64,000 nucleotides of DNA, taken from NCBI GenBank assembly GCA_951217055.1, contig OX578277.1:6642829-6706828 (forward strand), read 5' to 3'. Each line of letters begins with the position of its first letter. The stretch's first letter is position 1. The notes under the pieces were generated by a model that had not been told where the DNA came from, did no database searches, and saw only the letters and a list, made by a program, of their open reading frames with translations. Position numbers and translations under genes: made by a program. Shown piece after piece: positions 62,301-64,000 of the stretch. The DNA is from Gerris lacustris. Lineage: Eukaryota; Arthropoda; Insecta; Hemiptera; Gerridae.

Positions 62301-63348
62301 ATTTAACTCAGATGGTTTAATTTTCATGAAACTTGTAAGATGAATGTTGTGTCACCTGCTTTACTATATTTTTTATCCCTACTTATTATTTATTTTTAGT
62401 TTTTACCCCTACGGTACAACAACATATAATTAATGAATGGACCAAGTACGTGCTTTTAGCACATTCAAAGGAACCGCAGTCATTTTATCAAATAGGACGG
62501 GTTCGTTAACCAGCATAATCGACCTAGTCGTGTCAAGATGGCGGCCACTTATAAATTTGTTTTAGCTATAACGTTTGAACTATTTATAATGAGGTGAAAC
62601 AAACGCCTTTATATATTTTTTTGACCAAACGTAATGAAACTCTGAAGTGTCTAGCACCAAGTGTTCAATTAGTATATGATGTGTTGCTGAAAAATCGCAA
62701 ATGATAAATTTGAAAATGAGGGTTGTATTTAATGTATATGAAAAATTATGAAGTGTCTTGGCTTCCGTAATTTGGTTTAAGATTAGAGTAACCTTTAATG
62801 AAGGAACGCTTGGAACTGTTTAACATAAATTTGCCTGTAAATCTTGGAGATGTGCATCAAACAAAGTTAGCATTCTAAAAATCATTTGAAGGATACTTAA
62901 TGGAGATCATAGGTAGATCTCCACATCCTATATAAATAGTCCTGCTTACAATATGATATACTTGAAGGATAGAAATAATTACCTGCTGGGTTGATCTGTA
63001 GAAGGGGTTGCGAGGTATGCCTCGACAATGATTTTTCAGTCGATCCTTTTCCTAAGGATTTAGCTTCAAGTTCAAGTAGATTGTGCATCCTTCTCAAAGA
63101 AGCCGATCTAGATGCTAATGATTGGGGCCTGTCTCCAGTTAACCTCGGCATGGCTGCAAGCTGACCTGGTCTGTACGATGACTGCAACTCGCTCTGTCTC
63201 GCCCTTGCAGGCAGATTCTCAGCCGAGTATGTGAACCTCTTCTGCTGCGACAGACCTCTCGAGTAGATGGCCGACGAACTCGGCGCTCTGCTCAGCCAGG
63301 CTCTGTATTCGTCCGCTGTGAACACGCTCGGTGAGGAAACTAATCGAC
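47341..63348 (-). CDS. RhoGAP100F: Rho GTPase-activating protein 100F / syd-1 type (C-terminal nine exons, 5' part outside)
   Basis: Nine exons join in frame: 63348-62983, 61806-61646, 61463-61281, 61161-60861, 59937-59818, 52777-52617, 51691-51487, 51294-51154 and 47690-47341, ending at TAA. Each junction has GT/AG ends. The 662 residues contain a Ser/Arg-rich region, a C2 domain, and a full RhoGAP domain with the arginine-finger loop [19 protein letters not shown] and [16 protein letters not shown], then a proline-rich segment and an acidic tail. The C2-then-RhoGAP order is that of Drosophila RhoGAP100F and C. elegans SYD-1, active-zone scaffolds that act in presynaptic assembly (family knowledge). 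The upstream PDZ domain expected for the family would lie beyond the window. The 59817-52778 intron is enlarged by a BEL/Pao element; the last intron by a SINE and a Jockey LINE. Confidence 0.9.
48332..48633 (+). mobile_element. full-length tRNA-derived SINE in RhoGAP100F last intron
   Basis: Head CCAGCGTGGCCGTGTGGG (A box), GACGGGGTTCGATTCC (B box), body TTCGAACAAGTGGTTCGTCC and a CTACTACT tail. Perfect 15-bp target duplication TATGTGACGAGAAGA (48317-48331 and 48634-48648). It is antisense to the gene and close to the 3' end of the neighbouring Jockey LINE. Confidence 0.9.
48649..50985 (-). mobile_element. degenerate Jockey-type LINE in RhoGAP100F intron
   Basis: Minus-strand order: endonuclease piece at 50945-50511 with [19 protein letters not shown] (catalytic GDxNAKH box) and [12 protein letters not shown] finger piece at 49748 with [20 protein letters not shown]; palm text around 49550-49260 out of frame; thumb piece at 49182 with [10 protein letters not shown] and KPAWTYG; end [14 protein letters not shown] at about 48650. 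Many stops and frame changes. Same family as 23863-27440 and in the same orientation as the host gene. Dead copy. Confidence 0.85.
50986..51153. other. intron sequence with repeat relic
   Basis: Contains AAACATGTTCCACTCTAATGATCACAT, a fragment related in reverse to the 140-bp unit of 22.6-23.4 kb. Confidence 0.35.
51154..51294 (-). CDS. RhoGAP100F: RhoGAP100F exon: proline-rich
   Basis: Encodes [20 protein letters not shown] and [27 protein letters not shown]. PPxPxK/R-type motifs could bind SH3 domains (inference). The acceptor used is CCAGGTAG/ATAGG, because the upstream CCAG would bring a stop into frame; donor CCGAAG/GTATTC. Confidence 0.8.
51487..51691 (-). CDS. RhoGAP100F: RhoGAP100F exon: RhoGAP end
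   Basis: Encodes [40 protein letters not shown] and the final helix [17 protein letters not shown]. The N-K-M-x-x-x-x-L-A-x-x-F-A-P box is intact, so the GAP fold is complete. Donor TCAG/GTACAG. Confidence 0.92.
51692..52616. other. RhoGAP100F intron, no other feature
   Basis: Intron between the middle and end RhoGAP exons. Minus-strand frames here have no family resemblance. Confidence 0.6.
52617..52777 (-). CDS. RhoGAP100F: RhoGAP100F exon: RhoGAP middle
   Basis: Acceptor TTGATTGATTACAG, donor AACAGA/GTAAGC. Encodes [40 protein letters not shown] and [13 protein letters not shown]. The LRELPEPL box is the second RhoGAP signature. Confidence 0.92.
52925..53095 (-). repeat. single diverged copy of the 140-bp repeat
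   Basis: Reverse complement shows CTATGTGATCATTTGTGTGG, AACAT, TTTGTACTTTGGTCCCAGG and TAGAACAGTG, then GAGGTATCAGTCACTTTACA, in the same order as the tandem array at 22621-23380. This shows that the unit is an interspersed repeat amplified locally there. Confidence 0.7.
53198..53585 (+). repeat. 5' LTR of BEL/Pao element
   Basis: 388 bp with TG...CA ends and an internal (CT)n run around 53361-53408. Confidence 0.95.
53586..54144 (+). other. BEL/Pao leader
   Basis: Untranslated leader from the primer-binding site to the polyprotein ATG at 54145, very T-rich. Confidence 0.7.
54145..58800 (+). pseudogene. BEL/Pao gag-pol polyprotein, truncated in integrase
   Basis: 1551 codons. Residues about 1-130: charged coiled-coil start. 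About 135-320: Pao capsid (DUF1759-like; [31 protein letters not shown]). About 395-460: knuckles [26 protein letters not shown] and [10 protein letters not shown]. About 515-560: aspartic protease [15 protein letters not shown]. About 790-960: reverse transcriptase with [28 protein letters not shown] (first Asp), [16 protein letters not shown] and the catalytic YVDDVFSG. Then an RNase H region ([41 protein letters not shown]) and an integrase zinc domain (HLHVGPRTL..., CLPCFK), and VGTDFGGPF with the first core Asp. After [13 protein letters not shown] the remaining core is gone and the frame ends at 58800. Confidence 0.93.
58760..58888 (+). pseudogene. BEL/Pao polyprotein C-terminal remnant
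   Basis: In the next frame the text [40 protein letters not shown] then PEL and a stop is the conserved end (DUF5641-like) of BEL/Pao polyproteins. The jump from STEAFLAAF to WKLGRIV within a few bases shows a deletion of the stretch that normally carries the second Asp and the Glu of the integrase, joined out of frame near 58760. Confidence 0.88.
59131..59526 (+). repeat. 3' LTR of BEL/Pao element
   Basis: 396 bp, like the left LTR except for about four more CT units. Followed by AGCCT target duplication at 59527-59531. Confidence 0.95.
59818..59937 (-). CDS. RhoGAP100F: RhoGAP100F exon: arginine-finger loop
   Basis: Acceptor ATGTTCAG, donor ATTACTG/GTAATT. Encodes [20 protein letters not shown] and [19 protein letters not shown]. 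The Arg in GLYR is at the position of the catalytic arginine finger; the usual RxSG continuation reads RLCGS here. Confidence 0.9.
59938..60860. other. RhoGAP100F intron with GC-richer island
   Basis: From about 60420 to 60830 the intron is GC-richer and contains loose inverted words (GTACCGTCCGCGGGATCG against CCGCGGAACGATACC) that could be ends of a diverged MITE; not certain. Confidence 0.3.
60861..61161 (-). CDS. RhoGAP100F: RhoGAP100F exon: C2 end to RhoGAP start
   Basis: Encodes [20 protein letters not shown] and [20 protein letters not shown], the last C2 strands, then [32 protein letters not shown] and LDIIG, the first RhoGAP helix (the usual P-x-I/L-V-x-x-C-x-x-x-I/V-E pattern). Confidence 0.9.
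61281..61463 (-). CDS. RhoGAP100F: RhoGAP100F exon: core of C2 domain
   Basis: Encodes [40 protein letters not shown] and [21 protein letters not shown]. This is the C2 sandwich core, with the W-x-E-x-F-E-L-x-L pattern and few of the aspartates needed for calcium binding, so calcium-independent binding is likely (inference). Phase 0 at both ends. Confidence 0.9.
61646..61806 (-). CDS. RhoGAP100F: RhoGAP100F exon: start of C2 domain
   Basis: Acceptor TTTTATTTCAG, donor CCACAG/GTAATC. Encodes [20 protein letters not shown], then [20 protein letters not shown], the first beta strands of a C2 domain, and [13 protein letters not shown]. Confidence 0.85.
61807..62982. other. RhoGAP100F intron, no feature
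   Basis: AT-rich intron without coding or repeat ends that I can identify. Confidence 0.6.
62983..63348 (-). CDS. RhoGAP100F: RhoGAP100F exon: Ser/Arg-rich linker
   Basis: First exon in the window. Acceptor TCTACTGCCCAG before 63348, donor AACCCAGCAG/GTAATT after 62983. Encodes [20 protein letters not shown], then low-complexity basic sequence including [20 protein letters not shown] and [19 protein letters not shown]. No domain is visible; many Ser/Arg sites suggest phosphorylation (inference). It enters with two bases of a split codon, so more coding exons must lie upstream. About 650 bp of intron remain to the window edge. Confidence 0.85.
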
Positions 63349-64000
63349 CTGGGCAGTAGATACACATGTAGCAAAGGGAACATGGCCTACAAATTCTGCT
63401 GTTGTATCAAGCAAAAAGCGGCTATCTACCAGGAGCTCGACACTTAGCTAAAGTCATCCTTTGTTCAATCAGGCAGTATCAAATTTTCAATCTTTCACAT
63501 CATCAGCGTGAAATTTGATACTAACTAACTACTTTCACTACGTCAAATATATTTATACCGTAACCGTTAAGTTTTCCGATGAAGAACCACACCTTATAGA
63601 ATATAAAGTCCGTTTTTATCAATTGACTTGATGTTAACTCAAAGTTAAATTGAGTATGATGTTGCTTTAATACAAAATCACTGCTCAACATTCCTTTGAT
63701 ACTTTCAATTGTAAAAGCGAAACGTCCATATCTTTAAAGATGTGGATCTTCCTAAAAAAAAAAACCTTGATAGATTTTTTTTATCATCAACAATACTGTT
63801 CAATATTTTTGATGATAAATATTGTCAAAAGAACACCTTATTCCTTTTTTAGGTTATTCTAATTTCTAATTTGAGTTATTATCTCACTGCCCAGTAGATC
63901 TAAAGATAGGTTGATAATAATGATAAGAAGATTGTATGACAATAATGATAGAATGATAAGTTAAAGGCTAATTTTTGAATGAATGGTTAAAGGTTTATGA
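63349..64000. other. RhoGAP100F intron to the window edge
   Basis: Sequence upstream of the first visible exon; no further exon recognised before the edge. Confidence 0.6.

Overview
This is a eukaryotic, intron-bearing, AT-rich and extremely repeat-dense window. Jockey-type LINEs, a BEL/Pao LTR element, mariner and pogo-like DNA transposons and a RhoGAP100F/syd-1 type gene together point to an arthropod, most likely an insect; I cannot name the species. There is no operon logic: a few host exons sit in a large mass of mobile and tandem-repeat DNA.

Host coding content. The best-supported gene is on the minus strand at the right edge: nine consecutive exons (63348 down to 47341) encode about 662 residues of a synaptic-type Rho GTPase-activating protein with a low-complexity N-terminal part, a C2 domain, a complete RhoGAP domain and a proline-rich/acidic tail, ending at a TAA at 47341. 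Its 5' part lies beyond the window. Its introns carry a Jockey LINE, a tRNA-type SINE and a 6.3-kb BEL/Pao element. Weaker host pieces are a plus-strand terminal exon with a C-terminal membrane anchor (2338-2481, possibly a Bcl-2 family tail), a broken THAP-domain exon (10847-10965) and a minus-strand YqaJ-like nuclease terminal exon (14306-14475).

Layout. 1-1.3 kb: two head-to-tail copies of a 578-bp element with a tyrosine-recombinase-like ORF start; a third copy is at 43.5 kb. 1.3-2.2 kb: pogo-like MITE filled with nine 62-bp repeats. 3.5-4.7 kb: foldback element with a Tc1/mariner-like MITE in one arm. 5.8-6.5 kb: deleted mariner. 7.9-10.2 kb: two 5S-rRNA-related SINE copies and a LINE RT fragment between direct repeats. 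11.4-23.4 kb: several MITEs, a SINE with an internal 104-bp expansion, a foldback element and a 140-bp tandem array. 23.75-27.8 kb: a four-level nest (34-bp satellite > Jockey LINE > hAT-like element > internal tandem duplication with TA tracts). 28-33 kb: SINE remnants, a MITE, AT-rich DNA with TA microsatellites and an 88-bp palindrome. 33.07-37.22 kb: Ty3/Gypsy element with identical 98-bp LTRs but three ORF breaks. 37.6-38.5 kb: a 325-bp inverted repeat carrying a hammerhead-like motif. 39-42.5 kb: a 3.4-kb minisatellite dominated by a 65-bp period. 43.5-47.2 kb: third recombinase-type copy, a palindromic repeat cluster, a SINE and a mariner derivative with long TIRs. 47.3-64 kb: the RhoGAP gene and its intronic elements.

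The most unusual signal is in the 578-bp family. In its three copies a central palindrome has different middle 8-mers (CACTAGTG, CCCTAGGG, CGCTAGCG) that all stay palindromic, as if the two arms co-vary. Together with the head-to-tail dimer this suggests a DNA hairpin or recombination site that is functionally maintained or arm-corrected.
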